This document shows, in pieces, positions 7,528-13,062 of a stretch of DNA of 13,062 bases (the stretch's first letter is position 1; the number at the start of each line of letters is the position of its first letter). A program made the translations under genes and the position numbers. Under the pieces are notes generated by a model. It saw only the letters and a program-made list of their open reading frames with translations, did no database searches and had not been told where the DNA came from. The stretch is from DAONDQ01 sp035402645 (GTDB lineage Bacteria; Cloacimonadota; Cloacimonadia; Cloacimonadales; DAONDQ01), in the NCBI GenBank assembly GCA_035402645.1, contig DAONDQ010000079.1, positions 1 through 13,062 of the forward strand, read 5' to 3'.

Positions 7528-8325
7528 ATGGGAAGAAACTGTATTCGTAGACATGTTGAATTCACACCTGAAATCCGTGAATTCAAGCCATGTGGTCGAC
7601 ATGGCTTAAAAAAACATGCGATACATCTAACGCTTGATGAATTTGAAGTTATCAGGTTGCTGGATTATCTCCATCTTAACCAGGAAGATGCTGCTTCGAG
7701 AATGAAGATTTCCAGACCTACGCTGACAAGAATTTACGAAAAAGCGCGAATCAAGATTGCAACGATACTTGTTGAAGGCAGACCCTTTATCATCGATGGT
7801 GGTGATATCGAGATCATGGAAGGGAGTAATGAATGCCCACAATGTCATTCTCTCGTCTCATTGGCTGCTCAGGGAAGTCTATTCTGCCCAAGATGCAAAA
7901 TACACATAGAAAAAGATAAAATAAAGGAGGAAATGATGAAAATAGCCATTCCTGCAACGGAAGATGGAATTTTATGCCCACACTTCGGACACGCACCTAT
8001 GTTTGCCATTGTGGAAGTTAACAGCGAAACAAAGGAAATTGTAAGTTCAACTCTTTATAAGCCTGAAATGGGAGGACACGCAGCAGTCCCGCCATGGTTA
8101 AGAATGATGGGTGTGACCAAACTGATTGCCGGTGGACTTGGGGCAATGGCTGTGGATAATCTCCAGAGAAACGGGATCGAAGTGATTGCCGGTGCTCCCG
8201 AGCTCAAAGTGGAAGATGTAACAACTCTCTGGCTTGACGGAAAGTTGATATCGAATCCCAAGCCCTGTTCTCATGAGCATCATGAAGGATGCGAACATGA
8301 TCATCATCATGGGCATGATCAATAA
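7528..8325 (+). CDS. DUF134 helix-turn-helix, zinc ribbon and NifX/NifB-like domain fusion with His/Cys-rich tail
   Basis: The ATG is preceded by AAGGAAG (7517-7523). Residues 1-95 match DUF134, a small DNA-binding family. A basic N-terminus (GRNCIRRHVEF, FKPCG) is followed by LTLDEFEVIRLLD (34-46) and a helix-turn-helix (51-78, with QEDAASRMKISRPTLTRIY). C103, C106, C120 and C123 form a CxxC...CxxC zinc ribbon. Residues 137-245 are a dinitrogenase iron-molybdenum cofactor/NifX-like domain (KIAIPATED, CPHFGHAPMFAIV, GGLGAMAVDNL, GIEVIAGA). In other bacteria such domains carry Fe-S or metal clusters or occur beside Mrp/NBP35 ATPases, not only in nitrogen fixers. The tail (247-263) is rich in Cys and His and could bind metal. 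The whole may be a metal- or redox-responsive regulator. No nif or mrp genes are nearby. Domains are confident; function is inferred. Confidence 0.9.
   Translation: MGRNCIRRHVEFTPEIREFKPCGRHGLKKHAIHLTLDEFEVIRLLDYLHLNQEDAASRMKISRPTLTRIYEKARIKIATILVEGRPFIIDGGDIEIMEGSNECPQCHSLVSLAAQGSLFCPRCKIHIEKDKIKEEMMKIAIPATEDGILCPHFGHAPMFAIVEVNSETKEIVSSTLYKPEMGGHAAVPPWLRMMGVTKLIAGGLGAMAVDNLQRNGIEVIAGAPELKVEDVTTLWLDGKLISNPKPCSHEHHEGCEHDHHHGHDQ
7923..7930 (+). promoter_or_regulatory. strong internal ribosome binding site before the NifX-like domain
   Basis: AAAGGAGG lies inside the coding sequence, 2 and 5 bases before two in-frame ATGs at 7933 and 7936 (M136, M137). The second sits exactly where stand-alone NifX-like proteins begin (MKIAIP). 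Translation from here would give a separate ~129-residue metal-binding domain with the His/Cys tail. Confidence 0.5.
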
Positions 8326-8344
8326 TTAACATATTGTGGTTGAT

Positions 8345-8378
8345 ACCCCTGTATGCATATGCAGGGGTTATTTTTTTC
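8345..8378 (+). terminator. intrinsic terminator of the DUF134-NifX-like gene
   Basis: ACCCCTG (8345-8351) pairs with CAGGGGT (8362-8368) and is followed by TATTTTTTTC. This is the clearest rho-independent terminator in the window, 19 bases past the stop. Confidence 0.88.
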
Positions 8379-8439
8379 TTTACATGAGTTGGTTTAATTC
8401 CTGCATTCATCTCGATAAGCAAATATAGTTGGAGGAAGT

Positions 8440-9450
8440 ATGCTATACCGTACAATGCCCGGTCAAAAAGATAAACTTTCGATCCTTGGTTTCGGATGTA
8501 TGCGCCTTCCCGTAAAGGAAGGGAATATTGATGAAGAAAAGACTTTAGCCATGTTACGTCACTCCAATGCAAATGGCATAAACTACTTTGATACTGCCTG
8601 GCCTTATCATAATGGGCAAAGTGAACCCTTATTGGGGAAATTCATTAGCGAATGTGACCGTTCCAAATTAAGGATTGCGACGAAACTCCCAAGTTGGCTT
8701 ATCCAGTCTCATGAAGATATGGAATCCTATCTTGACCAGCAACTCGCACATCTGCAGACGACCTATATCGATTATTACCTCCTTCATTCTATGAATTCCG
8801 GTTACTTCGCCAATTTGAAAAAGCATGATGTGTTTCGATTTCTCGATGAAATGAAGAGAAAAGGCAAGATTCATCATGCGGGCTTTTCATTTCACGATAG
8901 ATATCCAGTTTTCAAGCAAGTGGTAGATTCATACAAGTGGGATTTCTGCCAAATACAGTTAAACTTCTTTGATACAGTCATTCAGGCAGGTTTGAAAGGA
9001 ATGCGATACGCTGCCTCCAAAGGCATGGGCATTATTGTCATGGAACCTCTTCGCGGTGGAAAACTGGTAAACCATATCCCTGATGAAGTACAAGCTGTAT
9101 GGAACAAGTCAAAACTCGATATTTCACCAGTTGATCGAGCATTACGCTGGGTGTGGAATCTTCCGGAAGCAACATTGCTCCTGAGTGGGATGTCATGTAT
9201 GGAGCAATTGACCGAAAACCTGAAGATTGCAGATACATGCAAGATAAATGAACTCAAGGCGAGCGAGTTAAATCTTTACAAGGAAGCCCGTCGAATCTAC
9301 ATCAAGAAGTTACCTGTCCCTTGCACTGGTTGCGGATATTGTATGCCCTGCCTGAATCATGTTGATATTCCCCATTGTTTCGGTGTTTACCAGGATGCTT
9401 ATTTGTCAGTGATAAAGAGAGGCATATTCGAGAATATAACTGGCTTGTAG
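8440..9450 (+). CDS. Fe-S cluster aldo/keto reductase, C-terminus truncated by a frameshift
   Basis: The ATG follows GGAGG (8431-8435) with a 4-base gap. The product belongs to the iron-sulphur aldo/keto reductase family (COG1453-type): an NAD(P)H-dependent TIM barrel with a C-terminal ferredoxin-like part. The catalytic tetrad is visible as D51, Y56, K82 and H116. The sequences GFGCMRLP, TKLPSWL, YLLHSMN, HHAGFSFHD and MEPLRGGKL are all characteristic. C295, C298, C301 and C304 (CTGCGYCMPC) give the first half of the Fe-S region. The frame then runs into unrelated sequence after DAY (near 9402) and stops at 9450. The normal continuation lies in another frame at 9402-9566. One extra T in the TTT at 9402-9404 would restore a normal 375-residue protein. 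The gene is cytoplasmic and preceded by a terminator, so it is transcribed alone. The physiological substrate is unknown. Confidence 0.85.
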   Translation: MLYRTMPGQKDKLSILGFGCMRLPVKEGNIDEEKTLAMLRHSNANGINYFDTAWPYHNGQSEPLLGKFISECDRSKLRIATKLPSWLIQSHEDMESYLDQQLAHLQTTYIDYYLLHSMNSGYFANLKKHDVFRFLDEMKRKGKIHHAGFSFHDRYPVFKQVVDSYKWDFCQIQLNFFDTVIQAGLKGMRYAASKGMGIIVMEPLRGGKLVNHIPDEVQAVWNKSKLDISPVDRALRWVWNLPEATLLLSGMSCMEQLTENLKIADTCKINELKASELNLYKEARRIYIKKLPVPCTGCGYCMPCLNHVDIPHCFGVYQDAYLSVIKRGIFENITGL

Positions 9451-9566
9451 ATGAGGAGAACCGTGCAGGTAAATGTGTGAACTGTGGTGCATGTGTACCG
9501 AAATGTCCACAGCAAATCAATATTCCCGTCGAACTTGCCAAAGTGAAGGAATTCCTCGGCAGTTAA
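9402..9566 (+). pseudogene. out-of-frame C-terminal ferredoxin-like segment of the aldo/keto reductase
   Basis: In this frame the sequence reads FVSDKERHIREYNWL, then CVNCGACVPKCPQ, the 4Fe-4S motif that normally ends this family, and finishes VKEFLGS before TAA. There is no start codon or ribosome binding site of its own, and the segment aligns with the family directly after the DAY of the upstream frame. It is therefore the displaced end of the same gene (8440-9566), shifted by one base. I cannot tell from the sequence alone whether the cause is a real mutation or a sequencing or assembly error in the short T run. Confidence 0.85.
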
Positions 9567-9579
9567 TTTATATATTCAA

Positions 9580-9621
9580 GAGAGAAGAATTATGAAAGTT
9601 TCGACTTCCAATTCTTCTCTC
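9580..9621. terminator. strong stem-loop between convergent genes
   Basis: GAGAGAAGAATT (9580-9591) pairs perfectly over 12 bp with AATTCTTCTCTC (9610-9621). Inside, AAGT/ACTT closes a TTCG tetraloop (9600-9603). It lacks a long T tract but sits between the ends of two convergent genes, so it probably terminates or protects both transcripts. Confidence 0.65.
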
Positions 9622-9623
9622 AA

Positions 9624-9758
9624 TCATTTCAATCCTTCATAAACTCTTTTCGCGTTCCTGTTCGCTTCCACTTTTGCATGATACCCATAGTACATAATAC
9701 CTCTTGCGTATCTTTCTGCTGTCTGTCCTGCAAGTTTTACGTACGCTACGGTATAATC
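9624..9758 (-). pseudogene. probable out-of-frame C-terminal extension of the PEGA lipoprotein
   Basis: On the minus strand a 44-codon open stretch starts inside the lipoprotein's last codons, one base out of frame. It begins DYTVAYVKLAGQTAERYARG and ends VYEGLK. Its TGA (9626-9624) is two bases from the terminator hairpin at 9580-9621, where a true gene end would be expected. Without it, 123 bases between the lipoprotein stop and the hairpin would be unexplained. The composition is protein-like, but I recognise no family. The alternative is that the lipoprotein really ends at TTEVIIP, which is also a reasonable end for a PEGA strand. Confidence 0.4.
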
Positions 9759-10054
9759 ACTTCTGTAGTATTGGAAGTAGAAACGTTGATATTCTCATTC
9801 ACCAGATCCATTCCGTTCCTCTGTATCTCGATTTGATAATCACCCGGAGCAAGTTCAATCAATGCAGTGTGAGTAGTCTTATCGAATTTCACTGTTTTTG
9901 CCTTCCCATTAATGAATACATCCACCCCGCTCGTATTTCCTTGGATATGGACATACCCGATACTTTTATTTGTTGGTGTACTGTTTGTTCTATTTGCAGT
10001 GCACGCACTCAGCAGAAGAACTGCTAATAACAGCATAATGGTATATGCTTTCAT
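9746..10054 (-). CDS. small lipoprotein with a PEGA-like domain
   Basis: The start is the ATG at 10054, which follows GGAGG with a 5-base spacer; a longer in-frame reading to 10096 would place this ribosome binding site inside the gene. The 102-residue product begins MKAYTIMLLLAVLLLSAC, a lipoprotein signal with lipobox LSAC and lipid-modified C18. Residues ~33-100 resemble a PEGA domain: GYVHIQG strand, SGVDVFINGKAK, then ELAPGDYQIEIQRNGMD and a final strand. PEGA domains are small surface or periplasmic beta folds found in envelope proteins; the ligand is unknown. The gene may be truncated by a one-base frameshift, as the stretch 9624-9758 looks like its continuation. It is transcribed alone and divergent from the exported protein at 10227. 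Confidence 0.8.
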   Translation of the reverse strand: MKAYTIMLLLAVLLLSACTANRTNSTPTNKSIGYVHIQGNTSGVDVFINGKAKTVKFDKTTHTALIELAPGDYQIEIQRNGMDLVNENINVSTSNTTEVIIP

Positions 10055-10092
10055 TGTAACCTCCAATGGTTTGAAGTTCATGATTCTTTTAA

Positions 10093-10121
10093 ACACTAAT
10101 CAATGTTGAGGTATTTGTCAA
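10093..10121 (-). promoter_or_regulatory. candidate promoter of the PEGA lipoprotein
   Basis: On the minus strand a perfect TTGACA (10121-10116) is followed after 17 bases by TAGTGT (10098-10093), a weak -10. It is 39 bases upstream of the ATG. Confidence 0.35.
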
Positions 10122-10226
10122 ATCAATATGCATAATTGTGTTTTTCAAAGATCAAGTATTAAAAAGAATGCAGTCATTTCCTCATCCTTTTGTTTATTAG
10201 TTATACACACGACTTTGGAGGTTCTC

Positions 10227-10832
10227 ATGCGGAAAATGAAACGGCTCATTCTACTACTTATGATTACAATTTTCTCAATTGCGCTTTATTCTCAAGGATT
10301 TGAAGGCAGACCGCACCACGAACACGGAAATCCACCTCCCGATATGAACCAGGATAATCCCATGCTTGGTGAGGGACAACGTGATTTCCAAGGTTATCTG
10401 GTGGACAGGACCTGGGGCGAAAGAGGGACTGATGACAAAGGTAAGGATATTACGAAAAAGCCCGCACTGATCACACTCAAGCACTTGAAGACCAAGGAAG
10501 CGGTTAAAGATGGTTATGGTATGCTCATCGAACTCCCACATCACGGTTATGTATTTGCAAGATTTGATACAAGCGGTAGTCTCAGAGCAGAAGACTACCT
10601 ATCTCACTGTAAGCAGAAAAGTAAAATATTCGTGAAAGTTAAAGGCTTCATGAGCAAGGATCATGTGATATCCGTCACCGATTTGGAATCAGCCTCTTCA
10701 AATCAAATGAATCATGAAGGCAGGCACATGGGTGGCGAACATCCCCGTGATTTCGGTCCAGGCAATACTCCAGGCAATAGACCGGGCAATGGCTTCCCTG
10801 GAACCGGTGCTCCGACTTTTGGAGAAGATTAA
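10227..10832 (+). CDS. small exported protein with His/Pro-rich N-terminus and PGN-rich tail (uncharacterised)
   Basis: The start is the ATG at 10227, since GGAGG (10217-10221) lies 5 bases before it; a longer frame to 10128 lacks a ribosome binding site and would bury the signal peptide. The product has 201 residues. Residues 1-22 form a signal peptide (MRKMKRLILLLMITIF..., cleavage near YSQ). A His/Pro-rich spacer follows (RPHHEHGNPPPDMNQDNP). The central domain of about 100 residues (FQGYLVDRTWGERG ... VISVTDLE) looks beta-rich. Its order (GYLVD..., GYGMLIEL, YVFARFDTSGSL, KIFVKVKGF) resembles small periplasmic domains of Bacteroidota that normally contain conserved Cys, but here those Cys are absent. 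The tail repeats PGN/PG motifs and is probably disordered. Function is unknown; metal binding through His is possible. Confidence 0.8.
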   Translation: MRKMKRLILLLMITIFSIALYSQGFEGRPHHEHGNPPPDMNQDNPMLGEGQRDFQGYLVDRTWGERGTDDKGKDITKKPALITLKHLKTKEAVKDGYGMLIELPHHGYVFARFDTSGSLRAEDYLSHCKQKSKIFVKVKGFMSKDHVISVTDLESASSNQMNHEGRHMGGEHPRDFGPGNTPGNRPGNGFPGTGAPTFGED

Positions 10833-10852
10833 ACTCTCGCTATGCTCTGTAC

Positions 10853-12709
10853 TTATCTATTCAATATTTTTCCCACCTGCTCTTCAGTCATACCGGTATG
10901 CAATTCTTCAAGTTCTGATTCTTCCCCTCGGGTATAGAACTTGATGGCTTTCACACGATAGAACATGTGATCTGCACCAAATCCCACGCCGGAATGGACA
11001 TACTGTGTGGAATTCGAATAACCAAGGAAAGCATAGGGACCATTGATATTCTCTGAATGATAGACAAAATAGCATTCGGGCACCAATCCATAATCATTGA
11101 TATCGGTAGTTACCTGGTCCCAACTGATCACGGCATCTTCATGACTTAATCCCTGGAATGAAAGGGATATATCCGACGGCAGTGCAGGAGGTACCTCGTA
11201 GGCTACATCCTGTGCAAACCCTGAACCTGCATACACCCCGTCCACAGCTTGAACACTCCAGTAAAAATATGCTGGAAGTTCAGAACGTAACATTTTCCAT
11301 CTGCAATTGGCATTGGCAATGCCTCTTGCTGGCAGCAGCCTGTATCCATCCTGATGAGACTGTGATGTTGATATGTCGCATCCATAGGGTATCGAACCTA
11401 TACGCAGCACATAACTCAAGCCATTAATAGGTGTTTGCAAATCAGAGGATGCATCCCATTCAAAACAGTAATAATCACCAGATACTGAAAGTCTCAAATT
11501 AGTGGGAACCATGGGTTTCGTATTTTGCAATTCCCCATCATTACGGTAAACTCTAGTAATACATTCACTCCAATTATGATTTTCATCTAGAACTGCACCT
11601 GCAAGCAGGATGTCCAAATCACCATCATTATCGTAATCTCCCCAACAAATAGCATCACTGGATATACAAGGCAGATTCGCATCGATATCAGTGAATTTCC
11701 CGTTCCCTTCATTCCGATAAATCCGTACCTGGTAACAATTGTAATTAGCACATCCGGTTAATAGAATATCCAAATCACCGTCGTTATCATAATCACCCCA
11801 GGCTGCAGAATAACAGCATATATTCCCCAGATTGGCATTGATATCTGTAAAAGTACTGTTCCGATTATTACGGTAAATATGAAAGATACTGGTATTACCA
11901 GTGCAACCTGACAGGAGTATATCCAGATACCCGTCATTATCATAATCTCCCCAGACTGCTTTCCCACATGCATCAGTCAAACCCGAGTCAATATAGGTAA
12001 AAACTCCCTTCCCTTCATTGCGATAGATTCTTGCCAGATTCACATTGTTCATTGTTTTACCCGTCATCAGGATATCCAAATCACCATCGTTATCATAGTC
12101 TCCCCATGATGCAGATCCTCCCGCTAATCCCATCAGGCTTGTTTCTATATTTGAAAATACTCCGTTACCATCATTATGATAGATTGCAGTAACCGGAAGC
12201 CATGAACCATCGTAGCCTGTGACCAGCACATCAAGTTTTCCATCATTATCATAATCTCCCCATGCAGCTGTCCCGTTCGTCAATGCTGGAAAATCATTCT
12301 CCAGGGGAGTAAATACACAATTCCCATCATTACGATAGAGCAAAGTACTCATTGTTCCCATGATCATTAAATCCAAGTCACCATCATTATCGATATCCTG
12401 ACTGAATATTTGCCCATTGGATAATTCCAGTATGCAGGAACCTGATTCTGAGAATGTACCATTTCCAAGATTCCTATACATTTTTGTTATCGATTCATTC
12501 CCTGTGAAGCCCGTTATGATAACATCCAGATCTTTGTCATTGTCAAAATCCCCCCATGCAACCGAACCACAACTAACACCTGTGAAATTACTGGATATTG
12601 GTGTAAATTGCGCATGAATCCAGACTGGAAATATCATGATAGAAGTGAACAAAAGTATAAACAGCAATTGCTCGGATGAATAAAAACTCGCTCTCATCAG
12701 TTTTCTCAC
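10853..12709 (-). CDS. exported FG-GAP/VCBS repeat protein with C-terminal fibronectin-like modules
   Basis: The start is the GTG at 12709, 4 bases after GGAGG; the ATG four codons later would be too far from it. The product has 618 residues. Residues 1-34 are a signal peptide with a long N-region (hydrophobic LLFILLFTSIMIF, cleavage after HAQ). Seven FG-GAP/VCBS repeats follow at ~47-395, each with a WGDxDNDGxLD-type calcium loop (first Asp at residues 54, 105, 152, 204, 255, 306 and 358), then an IYRNxGNGxFT strand. Such repeats form a calcium-binding beta-propeller. Residues ~405-505 match a module common behind these repeats (FEWDASSD, GLSYVLRIG, YFYWSVQAVD). Residues ~508-600 are FN3-like (ISWDQV, YFVYHSENINGPYAFLG, FYRVKAIKF). 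The short tail GMTEEQVGKILNR is helical, and no sorting domain is seen. The likely role is surface or periplasmic binding. The repeats hold 12 Cys, many for an exported protein. Confidence 0.9.
   Translation of the reverse strand: MRKLMRASFYSSEQLLFILLFTSIMIFPVWIHAQFTPISSNFTGVSCGSVAWGDFDNDKDLDVIITGFTGNESITKMYRNLGNGTFSESGSCILELSNGQIFSQDIDNDGDLDLMIMGTMSTLLYRNDGNCVFTPLENDFPALTNGTAAWGDYDNDGKLDVLVTGYDGSWLPVTAIYHNDGNGVFSNIETSLMGLAGGSASWGDYDNDGDLDILMTGKTMNNVNLARIYRNEGKGVFTYIDSGLTDACGKAVWGDYDNDGYLDILLSGCTGNTSIFHIYRNNRNSTFTDINANLGNICCYSAAWGDYDNDGDLDILLTGCANYNCYQVRIYRNEGNGKFTDIDANLPCISSDAICWGDYDNDGDLDILLAGAVLDENHNWSECITRVYRNDGELQNTKPMVPTNLRLSVSGDYYCFEWDASSDLQTPINGLSYVLRIGSIPYGCDISTSQSHQDGYRLLPARGIANANCRWKMLRSELPAYFYWSVQAVDGVYAGSGFAQDVAYEVPPALPSDISLSFQGLSHEDAVISWDQVTTDINDYGLVPECYFVYHSENINGPYAFLGYSNSTQYVHSGVGFGADHMFYRVKAIKFYTRGEESELEELHTGMTEEQVGKILNR
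11614..12565 (-). repeat. seven tandem FG-GAP coding repeats, mostly 153-156 bp apart
   Basis: The DNA coding for the calcium loops recurs at about 11614, 11770, 11923, 12076 and 12232, with two more degenerate copies toward 12380 and 12530. Spacings are 156, 153, 153 and 156 bases for the first five. The loop-coding DNA is nearly identical between copies (TATCATAATCTCCCC-like on the plus strand). Confidence 0.8.
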
Positions 12710-12841
12710 TTTACCTCCATGGTTATTTTAAGGGAATATAGATATTTTATTGGTATTTTTATTGCGTATTAAACAAAAATACAATATAGTTTTGCTTTCG
12801 CTATGTGCAAATATTTTTTTATTTAATGAAAATACTAATTA

Positions 12842-12868
12842 TTTATACTAAATTGTTATTACTGTCAA
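12842..12868 (-). promoter_or_regulatory. candidate promoter of the FG-GAP gene
   Basis: On the minus strand TTGACA (12868-12863) and TATAAA (12847-12842) are 15 bases apart, the same arrangement as before the DUF5916 gene. The start codon is ~130 bases downstream, giving an AT-rich leader. Confidence 0.45.
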
Positions 12869-12904
12869 ATATCAGAATTTGGATACTCCTACTACTTCTC
12901 TGTT

Positions 12905-12946
12905 CTGTAACCAGTAACCTGTAACCTGTAACCTGTAACCAGTAAC
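12905..12946. repeat. six-copy tandem heptamer repeat C(T/A)GTAAC
   Basis: Six exact 7-base units run in the order CTGTAAC, CAGTAAC, CTGTAAC three times, CAGTAAC. Only the second base varies, between T and A. The array is intergenic, so the 7-base period has no coding consequence. Confidence 0.95.
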
Positions 12947-13003
12947 CTTCTGCCCATCCCCTACAGTATTTCCCCTCATTTATGATACTTGCAAATATTT
13001 CAG

Positions 13004-13033
13004 TTGACAAATCTTACAATCTATACATATATC
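13004..13033 (+). promoter_or_regulatory. possible promoter for a gene beyond the window
   Basis: TTGACA (13004-13009) and TATATC (13028-13033) are separated by 18 bases on the plus strand. No start codon with a ribosome binding site is visible before the window ends. Confidence 0.3.
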
Positions 13034-13062
13034 TATTTGGACATTCTTAATGGACAGCCTGT

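Larger units (their letters stand above)
12710..13062. other. non-coding, AT-rich region at the window end
   Basis: No gene is visible on either strand. The first ~150 bases are very AT-rich and hold the probable promoter and a 5' leader of roughly 130 bases for the FG-GAP gene. A heptamer tandem repeat lies at 12905-12946, and a possible plus-strand promoter at 13004-13033 points out of the window. Confidence 0.6.

Noticed and set aside
7528..8325. Evidence for nitrogen fixation
   Set aside because: NifX-like domains occur widely outside nif clusters; no nitrogenase or other nif gene is in the window.
8204..8572. 122-codon open frame on the minus strand across the end of the DUF134-NifX-like gene and the start of the aldo/keto reductase
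   Set aside because: It runs antisense through two well-supported genes and a strong terminator and has no family features; its openness is a by-product of plus-strand codon use.
9396..9406. Programmed -1 ribosomal frameshift in the aldo/keto reductase
   Set aside because: The site reads T TAT TTG, which is not a proper X XXY YYZ slippery heptamer. No stem-loop is evident at the right distance, and this enzyme family is normally made from one frame.
9704..10027. 107-codon open frame on the plus strand over the lipoprotein
   Set aside because: It is antisense to a gene with a clear lipobox, PEGA-like pattern and ribosome binding site, and has no convincing features of its own.
10128..10226. 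Longer start for the exported protein at 10227
   Set aside because: The extension has no ribosome binding site, would contain the GGAGG used by the downstream ATG, and would precede a canonical signal peptide with 33 odd residues.
12905..12946. CRISPR array or replication iterons
   Set aside because: Units are 7 bases with no spacers, and no cas, rep or dnaA-like genes are present. It is a simple tandem repeat.

Overview
The window is a stretch of bacterial chromosome, fairly AT-rich, with strong GGAGG-type ribosome binding sites. Several genes encode Sec-exported, surface or outer-membrane proteins of the sort found in the FCB superphylum: a type IX-style C-terminal sorting domain with a YPNPF start, a DUF5916/CBM9 outer-membrane protein, an FG-GAP/VCBS repeat protein with fibronectin-like tails, and a PEGA lipoprotein. 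Together with an archaeal-type phosphoglycerate mutase relative, an Fe-S aldo/keto reductase and a DUF134-NifX-like fusion, this suggests an anaerobic, fermentative Gram-negative such as Cloacimonadota or a relative. The lineage is inferred from protein style only. No rRNA, tRNA, CRISPR array, transposase or phage gene was seen.

Layout. 1-564 is the 3' end of an exported protein with a sorting domain. 565-851 is non-coding. 852-1022 is a 56-codon ORF with a good ribosome binding site; its stop overlaps (ATGA) the start of a 689-residue exported protein (1019-3088) built from two copies of an 894-bp unit. A terminator follows. A GNAT acetyltransferase (3319-3795) and an alkaline-phosphatase-superfamily phosphomutase (3956-5161) come next on the plus strand. 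They converge on a minus-strand DUF5916 protein (5194-7299) through a shared hairpin terminator. A divergent promoter region (7300-7527) carries two palindromes with the same core, one over each predicted transcription start. It separates DUF5916 from a DUF134-zinc ribbon-NifX-like fusion (7528-8325).

An Fe-S aldo/keto reductase follows (8440-9566) and is broken by a one-base frameshift. It converges on a minus-strand PEGA lipoprotein (9746-10054), which may also be frameshifted near its end. A small exported His/Gly/Pro-rich protein (10227-10832) converges on a minus-strand FG-GAP protein (10853-12709). The last 353 bases are non-coding, with a promoter for the FG-GAP gene, a six-unit heptamer tandem repeat, and a possible promoter for a gene outside the window.

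Most genes look like single transcription units with their own promoters and terminators. I see no obvious multigene pathway. The points most worth a second look are the paired promoter palindromes, the internal ribosome binding site that could release a stand-alone NifX-like domain, the altered active-site residues of the phosphomutase, the gap-free internal duplication at 1178-2860, the hidden small ORF at 852, and the two nearby frame disruptions.
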